DNA of 14,904 nucleotides from Pseudomonadota bacterium. GTDB lineage: Bacteria; Pseudomonadota; Alphaproteobacteria; UBA8366; JADFVY01. Of the stretch, positions 6,971 through 14,786 are shown in pieces. The first letter of the stretch is position 1; each line of letters begins with the position of its first letter. The stretch spans positions 1 to 14,904 of the forward strand of contig JADFVY010000264.1 of NCBI GenBank assembly GCA_015222795.1. Direction: 5' to 3'. The notes beneath the pieces are model-generated. The model ran no database searches. It was not told where the DNA came from and saw nothing but the letters and a program-made list of their open reading frames with translations. The position numbers were made by a program, and so were the translations under genes.

Positions 6971-8701
6971 TCAGTATATGTCGTGTTGAGTATTGTAGAC
7001 GTTAAATTTGCCGGTCGGGGTCACAAGGCGCTCGTCCTTGATCACCGCTTTCAGCTTCCGGGTCGCGTCATCGATTACGACGATCGCAGATTCCTGCGTC
7101 TTGCCGTTCCACACCGAGAACCAGACCTCCGTGCCGTCCCTGTTGTATTCACCCTGGACAACGCGGCGGACACCTTCGGTGACGCCGGACATCTCGCCGA
7201 TCGGGATGGTCACGTATCCCTTGTCGAGATTATTGATGTCGAACACGGCGACGGACGACGCGAGTTCGGCTTCCGGGTTAAGCGGCGTATCGACCCACAG
7301 GTTACTCGACTTTGGATGGGTCTTGATGAACAGCGAACCGCCACCCTGGCCTTCGATGCTCTCGACCATCTTCCAGGCGTTGTCCTTATGATTGATCGGA
7401 TCGGTACCGATCAAAGCAATGGATTCGTCGCCCAGATGGCTGGTCGCCCAGACCGGACCGAATTCCGGATGGATGAAATTCGCGCCACGACCCGGATGCG
7501 GGGTCGTGCCGACCTCTATCAACGCCACCAGTACGTCTTCCTTGGTATCGACAACGGCTATCTTGTTACGCGCGTTGGCGGCGACGAGGAAGTAGCGGCC
7601 GGTCGAGTCGAAACCGCCATCATGCAGGAAGCGTTCGGCCTCGATATCGGTCACTTTCAGGTTCTTCAGGTCGGAATAGTCGACCATCAGGATATGACCG
7701 GTTTCCTTGACGTTGATGATGAACTCGGGCCGGTAATGCGAGGCGACGATCGCTGCCACGCGGGGTTCCGGATGAAACTCCTGAGTATCAACGGTCATGC
7801 CACGCGTAGAGACAATCTTCTTCGGCTCCAGCGTATCGCCGACCATGATGGTGAACTGGGGCGGCCAGTAGGAACCGGCGACCGCGTATTTGTCTTCCCA
7901 GCCCTTGAACTTCGATGTTTCGACCGAGCGGGCCTCCATGCCGACCTTGACTTCCGCCACGGACTGAGGCGGATCCATAAACAGATCGATCAGGTTGATC
8001 CTGGCATCGCGGCCGATCACATAGAGGTAACGACCCGACGCCGACACGCGGGAGATATGTACTGCGTAACCAGTATCGATGACCGTAACAATCTTCTTCG
8101 ATTTACCGTCGATCAGGGCAATTTGCCCGGCATCGCGCAACGTGACCGAAAACAGATTTTCCAGGTCCAGCTTGTTGGCCTGTTTCTTTGGCCGCTTATC
8201 GACCGGGACGGCAACCTTCCAGGAGGCCTTCGTCGCCTCCATGCCCCATTCCGGCGGTGTCGCGGGCTCGTTGAGGAGATAATCCGTCATCAGGTCAATC
8301 TGGGCTTCGGTCATATCACCCGACGTGCCCCAGTTCGGCATGCCGCCCGGGGAACCATATGTGATGAATGACTTGATATATTCAGCGCCCAGTTCCTTGG
8401 TAACTTCGGTTGTCAGCGGCTTGCCGGTCGCGCCCTTGCGCAACACACCATGGCAGCCGGCGCAGCGCTCGAAATAAAGCTTGTTGGCTTCCTGGAACTG
8501 TTCAGCGGTTAGAACCGGCGCGCCTGGCAAGGTGCCAGGCTGGACGGCTGGCACATCCAGGCTGGGCTGATACTGCCCGCCTGGCGTGGTCTCATGCTTT
8601 TTCAGGTCGTCGGGCTTGGGTTGCTCGGCTGCGGCAACTGCGCCGCCGAAGGCAAAAGCAAGTCCCGCACCTAAAATGCTTGCGCGGAGGAACATCTTCA
8701 T
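6971..8701 (-). CDS. nirS: NirS, cytochrome cd1 nitrite reductase
   Basis: This 576-residue periplasmic enzyme reduces nitrite to nitric oxide. A signal peptide ends at Ala25 (AVAAA). The cytochrome c domain has CAGCH at 80-84 and Met121 in GGMPNWG, the spacing known for the heme c ligands. The C-terminal d1 propeller contains His215 in GYAVHISR, matching the proximal d1 ligand. His360 (FLHDGG) and His402 (TPHPGRGANF) fall at the spacing of the two catalytic histidines in the Pseudomonas and Paracoccus enzymes. It ends with the family tail FNVYNTQHDIY. A GGAGAG ribosome site lies 7 bases upstream of the ATG. All key residues are present, so it should be active. It is the first gene of the minus-strand operon, facing nirI across a promoter with FNR-type boxes. 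Confidence 0.98.
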   Translation of the reverse strand: MKMFLRASILGAGLAFAFGGAVAAAEQPKPDDLKKHETTPGGQYQPSLDVPAVQPGTLPGAPVLTAEQFQEANKLYFERCAGCHGVLRKGATGKPLTTEVTKELGAEYIKSFITYGSPGGMPNWGTSGDMTEAQIDLMTDYLLNEPATPPEWGMEATKASWKVAVPVDKRPKKQANKLDLENLFSVTLRDAGQIALIDGKSKKIVTVIDTGYAVHISRVSASGRYLYVIGRDARINLIDLFMDPPQSVAEVKVGMEARSVETSKFKGWEDKYAVAGSYWPPQFTIMVGDTLEPKKIVSTRGMTVDTQEFHPEPRVAAIVASHYRPEFIINVKETGHILMVDYSDLKNLKVTDIEAERFLHDGGFDSTGRYFLVAANARNKIAVVDTKEDVLVALIEVGTTPHPGRGANFIHPEFGPVWATSHLGDESIALIGTDPINHKDNAWKMVESIEGQGGGSLFIKTHPKSSNLWVDTPLNPEAELASSVAVFDINNLDKGYVTIPIGEMSGVTEGVRRVVQGEYNRDGTEVWFSVWNGKTQESAIVVIDDATRKLKAVIKDERLVTPTGKFNVYNTQHDIY

Positions 8702-8732
8702 AGTGACTCTCCATTATTCGGGTATCTTCGCG

Positions 8733-8738
8733 TCAATA
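8733..8738 (-). promoter_or_regulatory. Possible -10 element of the nirS promoter
   Basis: TATTGA on the minus strand lies 26 bases downstream of the FNR-type box at 8765-8778. It would place transcription start near 8726, about 25 bases before the nirS ATG, with the box centred near -45. That is slightly off the classical -41.5, so the assignment is tentative. Confidence 0.3.
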
Positions 8739-8764
8739 CCTGACACCAGAGAACCCCTGCCGCA

Positions 8765-8778
8765 TTGATTGATGTCAA
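8765..8778 (-). promoter_or_regulatory. FNR/Dnr/Nnr-type box facing nirS
   Basis: The plus strand reads TTGATTGATGTCAA; read toward nirS it is TTGAC-ATCA-ATCAA. It matches the FNR-family dyad TTGAT-N4-ATCAA at 9 of 10 positions. It is centred about 70 bases upstream of the nirS ATG, a normal place for an activator site. The family senses oxygen (FNR) or NO (Dnr, Nnr); the box alone does not say which protein binds. Confidence 0.8.
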
Positions 8779-8807
8779 ACCGGACTTGCGCGTCACCATA
8801 CTCAACG

Positions 8808-8821
8808 TTGACAATAATCAA
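8808..8821 (+). promoter_or_regulatory. FNR/Dnr/Nnr-type box facing nirI
   Basis: TTGAC-AATA-ATCAA matches the FNR-family dyad at 9 of 10 positions. It is centred 93 bases before the preferred nirI start at 8908. It covers the first base of the most upstream in-frame ATG (8821), which argues against that ATG being used. Confidence 0.8.
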
Positions 8822-8907
8822 TGACGACCGATGCAATTACCGGGATGCTGCCAACCATGCATAATTTGTTGATTGCTCACGGTCTAGTGGAAGAGTTGGT
8901 AACGGTA

Positions 8908-11034
8908 ATGGCCAAATTCAGGCGGTGGAAACGACCCATCTTTTACCCGCGGCGCTTTGTCGCCGTTTTTCTGGCGCTGCTGATATTATGCAACGGAAAT
9001 CTGGCTCGAGCTGATCAGTTAACCGCCGACATGCTGGACCGGGTATTCCCGGGCGCCACCCATTTCGGAGCGATGGACGGTACGCCGCCCGCAATCCCAG
9101 CCTATTTAAACCACAATGTCATCGGGTATGTATTCCGCACCCATGCGGTGGTGCGATCACTTGGGCTGTCGGGAAAGAAACTGGACATACTGGCGGGGAT
9201 CGACATGGATGGCATGATTACCGGCGCCGTCATTGTCGAACATCACGAGCCTATTCTGGCGATCGGCGTTTCCAGCGAGGATCTGGAGACATTTGTCACC
9301 AGTTTTACCGGGCGCGATGTCCGCGAGCCGATACGTATCCTGCGCCGGCCCGGCAAAGCGCCCGACGCCTTGCAGGCGGTCAGCGGAGCCACCGTTTCAT
9401 CCCTGCTGATGTACGACGCGATATTTCAGTCAGCCCGGGCCATCGGGCAGAGCCGGGGTATTCTGGAAGGTGAAATTTCCGGCATCGATCTGATCGGATT
9501 CGAGAAAACCGGCTGGCCCGAACTTGTGGCCGACGGCTCACTCACAAAACTGCGCCTTACCGTCGGCGAAGCCGAAGCGCCGATGCTGGATAAAGGCGCG
9601 CAGTTATACGACCCGGTCGCGGGCGGCAATCCGGACAGTCTTTTCATCGAGCTCTGGACCGGCCTGGCGACCCCGGCGCGGATCGGACGCAATATCCTGG
9701 GTGCGCGCATATTCAACAGGCTGATGGGACAATTGAAGGAAGGCGATCACCTTGTTTTCATGGCCGCCAATGGACGCCATTCCTTCAAGGGCACTTCCTA
9801 TATAAAGACCGGGCGTTTTGACCGCATCCAGATTACCCAGGGGGAAAACAACTTCCAATTCATGCGCGACGACCATATCCGTGTAGAGAAACTGCACGCC
9901 GAGGGCGCGCCTGAATTTCGTGAATCGGCGCTGTTCGTGATACCCGGAGACAGCGGATTCAACCCGGCGGAAGCATGGAGCCTCGAACTGATCGTTCAGG
10001 CCGACGGACCGGGGGGGGCGCCGGTATTCACGACGCACAACCTCACCTATCAAATTCCGGATCGCTATTTGGCGGCCACCGAGATGACGCCAATAGGCCG
10101 GCCATCCGATGCGCTGTGGCAGAACGTCTGGCTGAACCGCATTCCGGATGTGGCCTTCCTGCTGGCCATGCTAGGCATCCTCGGGGGAGTATTTTTTCTG
10201 CAGGACATCGTAGTTAAGCAAAAAATGTATTACAAAATTTTCCGATACAGCTTCCTGACCGTGACTTTGTTATGGCTGGGCTGGTACAGCATGGCGCAGC
10301 TCTCGGTGCTCAATGTGTTGACTTTCGCGGGGGCTCTGCGCACCGAATTCCGCTGGGAATTCTTCCTGCTGGAACCCTTGATCTTTATTCTGTGGGCCTT
10401 CGTGGCGATGTCGCTGCTGTTCGGGGGTCGGGGGGCTTATTGCGGATGGCTTTGTCCGTTCGGCGCGCTGCAGGAACTGCTGAACCGCATCGCCCAACGC
10501 TTCCACGTACCGCAATTGCGCCCTCCCTTCGGGCTGCATGAGCGGCTATGGCCACTTAAATATATCGTCTTCCTGGGGCTGTTCGCGGTGTCGTTGACCG
10601 CCTTCGACATGGCCCAGGCCGGCGCCGAGGTGGAACCCTTCAAGACCGCAATCGTCATGCGATTTATACGCCAATGGCCGTTTGTACTTTATGTTCTGGC
10701 GCTTCTGGGGGCCGGGCTGTTCATCGAACGGGCCTTCTGCCGGTATCTGTGCCCGCTGGGCGCGGCGCTGGCGATTCCCGCACGCATCCGGATGTTCGAA
10801 TGGCTGAAACGGCGGTGGCATTGCGGGCGCCAGTGCAATATCTGCGCGACCAAATGCCCGGTCCAGGCGATCCATCCCAACGGCAGCATCAATCCGAACG
10901 AATGCATCTACTGCCTCAACTGCCAGACCATCTATTACGACGACACCATTTGCCCGCCATTGATCGACCGCCGCAAACGCCGCGAGACGAGAGCCGAGGC
11001 GAGAGCCGCGGAGGAACCCGCCAATGCACAATAA
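8908..11034 (+). CDS. nirI: NirI, NosR-like membrane FMN/iron-sulfur protein
   Basis: With the start at 8908 the product is 708 residues. The frame is open from 8821, with ATGs at 8821, 8845 and 8857. The 8908 start gives an N-terminus of basic residues followed by a membrane-spanning segment ending LARA, and leaves room for a promoter after the box at 8808; no start has a strong ribosome site. The periplasmic half has an FMN-attachment motif SGAT at 159-162 (Thr162). The second half has about five membrane helices and two CxxxCP motifs (CGWLCP 512-517, CRYLCP 611-616). A cytoplasmic end follows with two ferredoxin-like clusters (CNICATKCP and CIYCLNCQ). NirI of Paracoccus is needed for nirS expression and is related to NosR, the electron donor for nitrous oxide reduction. 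NosR itself is possible by sequence, but the position next to nirS favours NirI. Confidence 0.88.
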   Translation: MAKFRRWKRPIFYPRRFVAVFLALLILCNGNLARADQLTADMLDRVFPGATHFGAMDGTPPAIPAYLNHNVIGYVFRTHAVVRSLGLSGKKLDILAGIDMDGMITGAVIVEHHEPILAIGVSSEDLETFVTSFTGRDVREPIRILRRPGKAPDALQAVSGATVSSLLMYDAIFQSARAIGQSRGILEGEISGIDLIGFEKTGWPELVADGSLTKLRLTVGEAEAPMLDKGAQLYDPVAGGNPDSLFIELWTGLATPARIGRNILGARIFNRLMGQLKEGDHLVFMAANGRHSFKGTSYIKTGRFDRIQITQGENNFQFMRDDHIRVEKLHAEGAPEFRESALFVIPGDSGFNPAEAWSLELIVQADGPGGAPVFTTHNLTYQIPDRYLAATEMTPIGRPSDALWQNVWLNRIPDVAFLLAMLGILGGVFFLQDIVVKQKMYYKIFRYSFLTVTLLWLGWYSMAQLSVLNVLTFAGALRTEFRWEFFLLEPLIFILWAFVAMSLLFGGRGAYCGWLCPFGALQELLNRIAQRFHVPQLRPPFGLHERLWPLKYIVFLGLFAVSLTAFDMAQAGAEVEPFKTAIVMRFIRQWPFVLYVLALLGAGLFIERAFCRYLCPLGAALAIPARIRMFEWLKRRWHCGRQCNICATKCPVQAIHPNGSINPNECIYCLNCQTIYYDDTICPPLIDRRKRRETRAEARAAEEPANAQ
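11010..11014 (+). promoter_or_regulatory. Ribosome binding site deciding the nirX start
   Basis: GGAGG lies 9 bases before ATG 11024, inside the nirI coding sequence. The later in-frame ATG at 11042 has no such sequence, so 11024 is preferred. Confidence 0.6.
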
Positions 11035-12013
11035 ACAAGCCATGACCCGGCGCCGGGCACTAACGATATGCGCCGGGGTAGGTGCGGCGGCTGCGCTGGG
11101 ACTACCACGCGGACACGCGAAAATGCCGGAAATGGAATGGCGTGGGCAAGCCCTTGGAGGACAAGCACGCATAACAATACGCCACGCCGACGAGGCGGTG
11201 GCGAGAAGAGTAGTGGGATTTTGTGTGGGGGAGATTGAAAGGCTGGAAAGAATCTTCAGCCTGTACCGGAGCGACAGCGAGATATTGCATCTCAATCGCG
11301 GGGGCCGGTTGGACGGCCCTTCCCATGATTTCCGGCTGCTGCTGGGCGAGGCCCAGCGCTATGGGAATTTAAGTGGCGGTGCGTTCGATGTGACGGTGCA
11401 ACCGCTTTGGCGGCTTTATTCAAGCCATTTCGCCGCCCGGCCCGAGCCATCCGAAGGACCCGGGCGAAAGGAAATCGAACAGGCCCGTTCCCTGGTCGAT
11501 TATCGCGGCATCGACCTGGATAACGGCCGGGCCGTACTGGCCCACCGCAATATGGAAGTCACCCTGAACGGCATGGCCCAGGGCTATATCACCGACCGTA
11601 TCGCCGACATGCTGCGTGACGCCGGCATGACCGATGTGCTGGTCGATATGGGTGAAATTCGCGTTTTGGACGGCGGAACATGGAAGGTAGGCGTCCAAGA
11701 CCCGCGTCAACCCGGACGGACGATAAGAGAACTATCGGTCGGCGGTGGCGCGGTAGCGACGTCGGCCGGCATGGGCAGCAAGTTCGATGGCGCTGGCCGC
11801 TTCCATCATCTGTTCGATCCAGCGGCGGGCGTAAGCGCGGATAATTGCCTGTCAGCAACCGCGATCGCGCGAACGGCGATGGAGGCCGACGCTCTGGCCA
11901 CCGCGCTGGCTGTATCGCCAGTTGAAGAAGCAAAAAACCTTGTCCGCGCCTTTCGCGGGCAGCGGGCCATAATCGTCATGGCGGATGGCGGCATAGAGGA
12001 AATAGAGGCATGA
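11024..12013 (+). CDS. nirX: NirX, ApbE/NosX-like FAD:protein FMN transferase
   Basis: The 329-residue protein belongs to the ApbE family, which splits FAD and attaches FMN covalently to threonine in target proteins. Recognisable segments are FDVTVQPLW (121-129), NGMAQGYITD (182-191), HHLFDPAAG (261-269) and the metal-site region EADALATALAV (287-297). The N-terminus has an arginine triplet, TRRRALTICAG, then a hydrophobic stretch, consistent with Tat export to the periplasm. The likely client is Thr162 of NirI, encoded directly upstream with an 11-base overlap; this pairing mirrors NosX with NosR. It overlaps nnrS by 4 bases. The name NirX follows the Paracoccus nirXI locus. Confidence 0.88.
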   Translation: MHNKQAMTRRRALTICAGVGAAAALGLPRGHAKMPEMEWRGQALGGQARITIRHADEAVARRVVGFCVGEIERLERIFSLYRSDSEILHLNRGGRLDGPSHDFRLLLGEAQRYGNLSGGAFDVTVQPLWRLYSSHFAARPEPSEGPGRKEIEQARSLVDYRGIDLDNGRAVLAHRNMEVTLNGMAQGYITDRIADMLRDAGMTDVLVDMGEIRVLDGGTWKVGVQDPRQPGRTIRELSVGGGAVATSAGMGSKFDGAGRFHHLFDPAAGVSADNCLSATAIARTAMEADALATALAVSPVEEAKNLVRAFRGQRAIIVMADGGIEEIEA

Positions 12014-13218
12014 GCGACGACATAATCGAGGCCGCCCGGGCGGCCAAAAGAAACGGCCCGGTATTTCTGGAATACGGGTTCCGGCCTTTTTTTCTTGGCG
12101 CGGGTATCCAGGCGGTTCTGGCCATGGGTGGCTGGGTTTTGTGGATTTTTCTGCTCAGGGCCAAGGCGATGCCGGACGGTCTTACCATCGCGGTGCCGGT
12201 TCATATCTGGCATGCCCATGAGATGATTTTCGGATACGGCCTGGCCGTGGCCGCCGGATTTTTCCTGACCGCCGTGCCAAGCTGGACGGGGAAAAAACCG
12301 GTGCGCGGGCCCATGCTGGGGATATTGTTCGGGCTATGGCTGGCGGCCCGGCTGGTCAGCTGGTTTTCCGCCTCACTGCCGCCGATCGCCGTGGCGTTGC
12401 CAGAGCTTGTCTTCATTGCGATGTTAACGGCGCTTGTTGGTCACGCGCTGCTGGCCGGCTGGTCCAAGCGCAATTTCCTGCTCCTGCCAGTCCTGGCGGC
12501 AATGTTCACCGCCGCGGTCCTCTATCACCTCGGGTTCCCTTATCCGGCCCACATATTTGGCCTGGACACATTGCTGGTATTAATCACCGTAATTGGCGGG
12601 CGGGTCGTACCCGCCTTCACCACCAACGCGCTACGCCGTGACGGAGTCACGCCGCTTCCCCGCGCTTCCGGCAAACGCGATGTCGCGGCCATCCTGTCGG
12701 TCGTCGGCCTGACCATCGCCGATCTCGCCCTGCCCGGCTCCACAATTACCGGCGCGATAGCCATCGTCGCCGGCCTGCTGGTGGCCGGCCGCATGATCGG
12801 ATGGCGCACACCGAAAGTGTTTAAGGCGCCCATCCTCTGGATATTGCATCTGGGATATGGCTGGCTGGCCTTCGGGCTCGTCCTGAAGGGGGTCGCAATT
12901 ATTACCGGCGCGATACCGGAAACCACCGCAATCCACGCCCTGACAATCGGCGCCATCGGCAGCATGACCATGGGCGTCATGAGTCGCGCCGCCCTCGGTC
13001 ATACCGGCCGCGAGTTGACGGTCACCACCGCCATGGCCACCGCATATCTGCTGGTCAGCCTGGCCGCGATTATCCGTGTATCCAGCGCCGCCCTGCCCGC
13101 CGGGCTTCATGACGAGGTCGCACTTTTATCAGGCGCGGTCTGGATAACCGCCTTCCTTATATTCGCGGCGACCTACTGGCCGATATTAACCCGACCGAGA
13201 GTATCGATGGCCGCGTGA
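12010..13218 (+). CDS. nnrS: NnrS family membrane heme/copper protein
   Basis: This 402-residue protein is almost wholly hydrophobic, with roughly twelve membrane helices. NnrS hallmarks are EYGFRPFFLGAG at 21-32, IWHAHEMIFGYG at 66-77, GGRVVPAFTTNAL at 196-208, and HALTIGAIGSMTMGVMSR followed by GHTGREL at 309-336. The histidines at 68, 70, 309 and 331 are candidate metal ligands. The family binds heme and copper. In other bacteria it is expressed under NO-responsive Nnr/NsrR-type control and protects against nitrosative stress, but its exact reaction is not established. The ATGA overlap with nirX puts it in the nirI operon, probably driven from the box at 8808-8821. Confidence 0.93.
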   Translation: MSDDIIEAARAAKRNGPVFLEYGFRPFFLGAGIQAVLAMGGWVLWIFLLRAKAMPDGLTIAVPVHIWHAHEMIFGYGLAVAAGFFLTAVPSWTGKKPVRGPMLGILFGLWLAARLVSWFSASLPPIAVALPELVFIAMLTALVGHALLAGWSKRNFLLLPVLAAMFTAAVLYHLGFPYPAHIFGLDTLLVLITVIGGRVVPAFTTNALRRDGVTPLPRASGKRDVAAILSVVGLTIADLALPGSTITGAIAIVAGLLVAGRMIGWRTPKVFKAPILWILHLGYGWLAFGLVLKGVAIITGAIPETTAIHALTIGAIGSMTMGVMSRAALGHTGRELTVTTAMATAYLLVSLAAIIRVSSAALPAGLHDEVALLSGAVWITAFLIFAATYWPILTRPRVSMAA

Positions 13219-13221
13219 AAC

Positions 13222-14277
13222 CTACCCCGCCGCCTCGACGTGGAAATTCGGTGTCGATAGAGAAAGCTCCATTTCCTCGTCGGTCATTTCGATCGGGATT
13301 TCCCCAAAAAGCGGGGTGCTGAGATATCGTTCGCCGGTATCGGGCAGCATGCAAAGGATGTTCGAGCCTTTCGGCGCATCTTCGCAGACCTTAAGGGCGC
13401 CGGCGAGGGTCGCGCCCGCCGAAATTCCAACGAAGATACCTTCTTTCGTGGCCAGATCCCTGCTGCAGCGCATGGCATCGGGGCCCGCAATCGTCAAAAT
13501 ACGATCGATAACACCCGTATCGACGACGTCTCCGGTTAATTTGGGAATGAAGTCGGGGGTCCACCCCTGCATGGGGTGCGGCGCGAAGGATGGATGGCTG
13601 GCGGCCGGGCCACCGTCCGGCTTTCTTTCCTGCGCGGTCCCACTGCTAAGCATCGGCGCTACTTCGGGTTCGCAAACGACGACCTTCGTATTCGGGCTTT
13701 CTTCCGCGAGAACGCGTGCGACGCCCTTCAACGTGCCGCCCGTACCAAAACCCGTCACCCAGTAATCCAGCGACTCACCCTTGAAATCTTCGATGATTTC
13801 CCTGGCGGTCGTGCGCGAATGGATATCCGGATTGGCCTCGTTTTCAAACTGGCGTGTCAAAAACCAGCCATGTTTCTCGGCAAGCTCGATCGCCTTGTTG
13901 ACCATGCCCGTGCCCTTTTCCTTGGCCGGGGTAAGCACCACCTGCGCGCCGAGGAAGCGCATAAGCTTGCGTCGCTCGACGCTGAAGCTTTCCGCCATGG
14001 TTACCACCAGCGGATAACCCTTCTGGGCGCAGACCATGGCGAGGCCGATGCCCGTGTTGCCGCTGGTCGCCTCGATAACCGTCTGCCCGGGTTTGAGCGC
14101 GCCGGACTTTTCAGCCTCCTCGATCACCCCGAGAGCCAGCCGGTCCTTTACCGAACCCATGGGATTGAATGCCTCGATCTTCACGTAGAGATTCACGCCG
14201 GCAGGCACCAGTTTACCAATTCTCACAACCGGCGTGTTGCCGATCGTCTTCAAAATATTTTCGTATTTTTGTCCCAT
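13222..14277 (-). CDS. cysK: Cysteine synthase (O-acetylserine sulfhydrylase), CysK family
   Basis: This 351-residue PLP enzyme makes cysteine from O-acetylserine and sulfide. It has NPMGSVKDR with PLP-binding Lys44, substrate loop TSGNTG at 71-76, phosphate loop GTGGT at 178-182, and GISAG at 284-288. It is longer than the typical 310-325 residues because of an extended segment at about 208-240 (SSGTAQERKPDGGPAASHP, then HPMQGWTPDF) and a C-terminal tail after 335. Cystathionine beta-synthase-like or other beta-replacement activity cannot be excluded. It lies 26 bases after the GFA-type gene, so both are probably one transcript. It meets nnrS tail to tail and has no evident link to denitrification. 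Confidence 0.88.
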   Translation of the reverse strand: MGQKYENILKTIGNTPVVRIGKLVPAGVNLYVKIEAFNPMGSVKDRLALGVIEEAEKSGALKPGQTVIEATSGNTGIGLAMVCAQKGYPLVVTMAESFSVERRKLMRFLGAQVVLTPAKEKGTGMVNKAIELAEKHGWFLTRQFENEANPDIHSRTTAREIIEDFKGESLDYWVTGFGTGGTLKGVARVLAEESPNTKVVVCEPEVAPMLSSGTAQERKPDGGPAASHPSFAPHPMQGWTPDFIPKLTGDVVDTGVIDRILTIAGPDAMRCSRDLATKEGIFVGISAGATLAGALKVCEDAPKGSNILCMLPDTGERYLSTPLFGEIPIEMTDEEMELSLSTPNFHVEAAG

Positions 14278-14303
14278 GTTCTCTGTCCCCGTTTATTTGG
14301 TGT

Positions 14304-14747
14304 TTACGATTCAAAGGCCTGATAGTCTAAAGTAGACGGATACCACTGTTTTTCAATTTTTGGAATCGATTCCAGTTTCCCGACCCAGCCTTGAGCCGAT
14401 CTGGACCATATCTGTTTGGCGGGTACCAACTCATCGCGTTGGCGGATAGTTCCCACACGAATTCCTATAAGTTTCGGTTCTTTCCCTACCGACGTGGAAT
14501 ATATAGGCGAACCGCACGCGGGGCAAAAGGTTTGCTCTCGTTGATTACCGCTTTCGGCGGTTTTTACGTAAACCTTCATCTCGCCAGTAAGTAGTTCGAA
14601 TGACGAATCGGGCGCAAACGCGACAGTGCGAAAGGGGGCCCCGGAAAGTGCCTGACAGTCCGTGCAATGACAGACGATGACTTTACCCTCATCGACTTCC
14701 GCCTTGAAGGTTATGCCGCCGCAGTGACAGACGCCGTCGACTTTCAT
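14304..14747 (-). CDS. GFA/CENP-V family zinc protein
   Basis: The 147-residue protein shows the full cysteine pattern of the glutathione-dependent formaldehyde-activating (GFA) fold: CHC at 7-9, CHCTDC at 26-31 and CPAC at 75-78, binding two zinc ions. Family members include Gfa, proposed to help glutathione react with formaldehyde, but most bacterial paralogues have no known reaction. A specific substrate should not be assumed. A clear GGAGGA ribosome site lies 6 to 7 bases before ATG 14747. It is the first gene of the minus-strand pair with cysK, and its upstream region runs directly into the inverted-repeat element at 14787-14904. Confidence 0.85.
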   Translation of the reverse strand: MKVDGVCHCGGITFKAEVDEGKVIVCHCTDCQALSGAPFRTVAFAPDSSFELLTGEMKVYVKTAESGNQREQTFCPACGSPIYSTSVGKEPKLIGIRVGTIRQRDELVPAKQIWSRSAQGWVGKLESIPKIEKQWYPSTLDYQAFES

Positions 14748-14786
14748 GTTTTGTCCTCCGGTCTAAGAGCCTGGCCCGAAATATGT

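Noticed and set aside
6983..8371. Plus-strand open frame of 462 codons opposite nirS
   Set aside because: It is a complete shadow of nirS, whose catalytic motifs are all on the minus strand.
6971..8701. Possible loss of an active-site histidine in NirS (DSTGRYF where relatives may have a histidine)
   Set aside because: Counting from the proximal ligand His215 puts the two catalytic histidines at 360 and 402, both present.
10546..11295. Minus-strand open frame of 249 codons opposite nirI and nirX
   Set aside because: It spans two real plus-strand genes and shows no family features.
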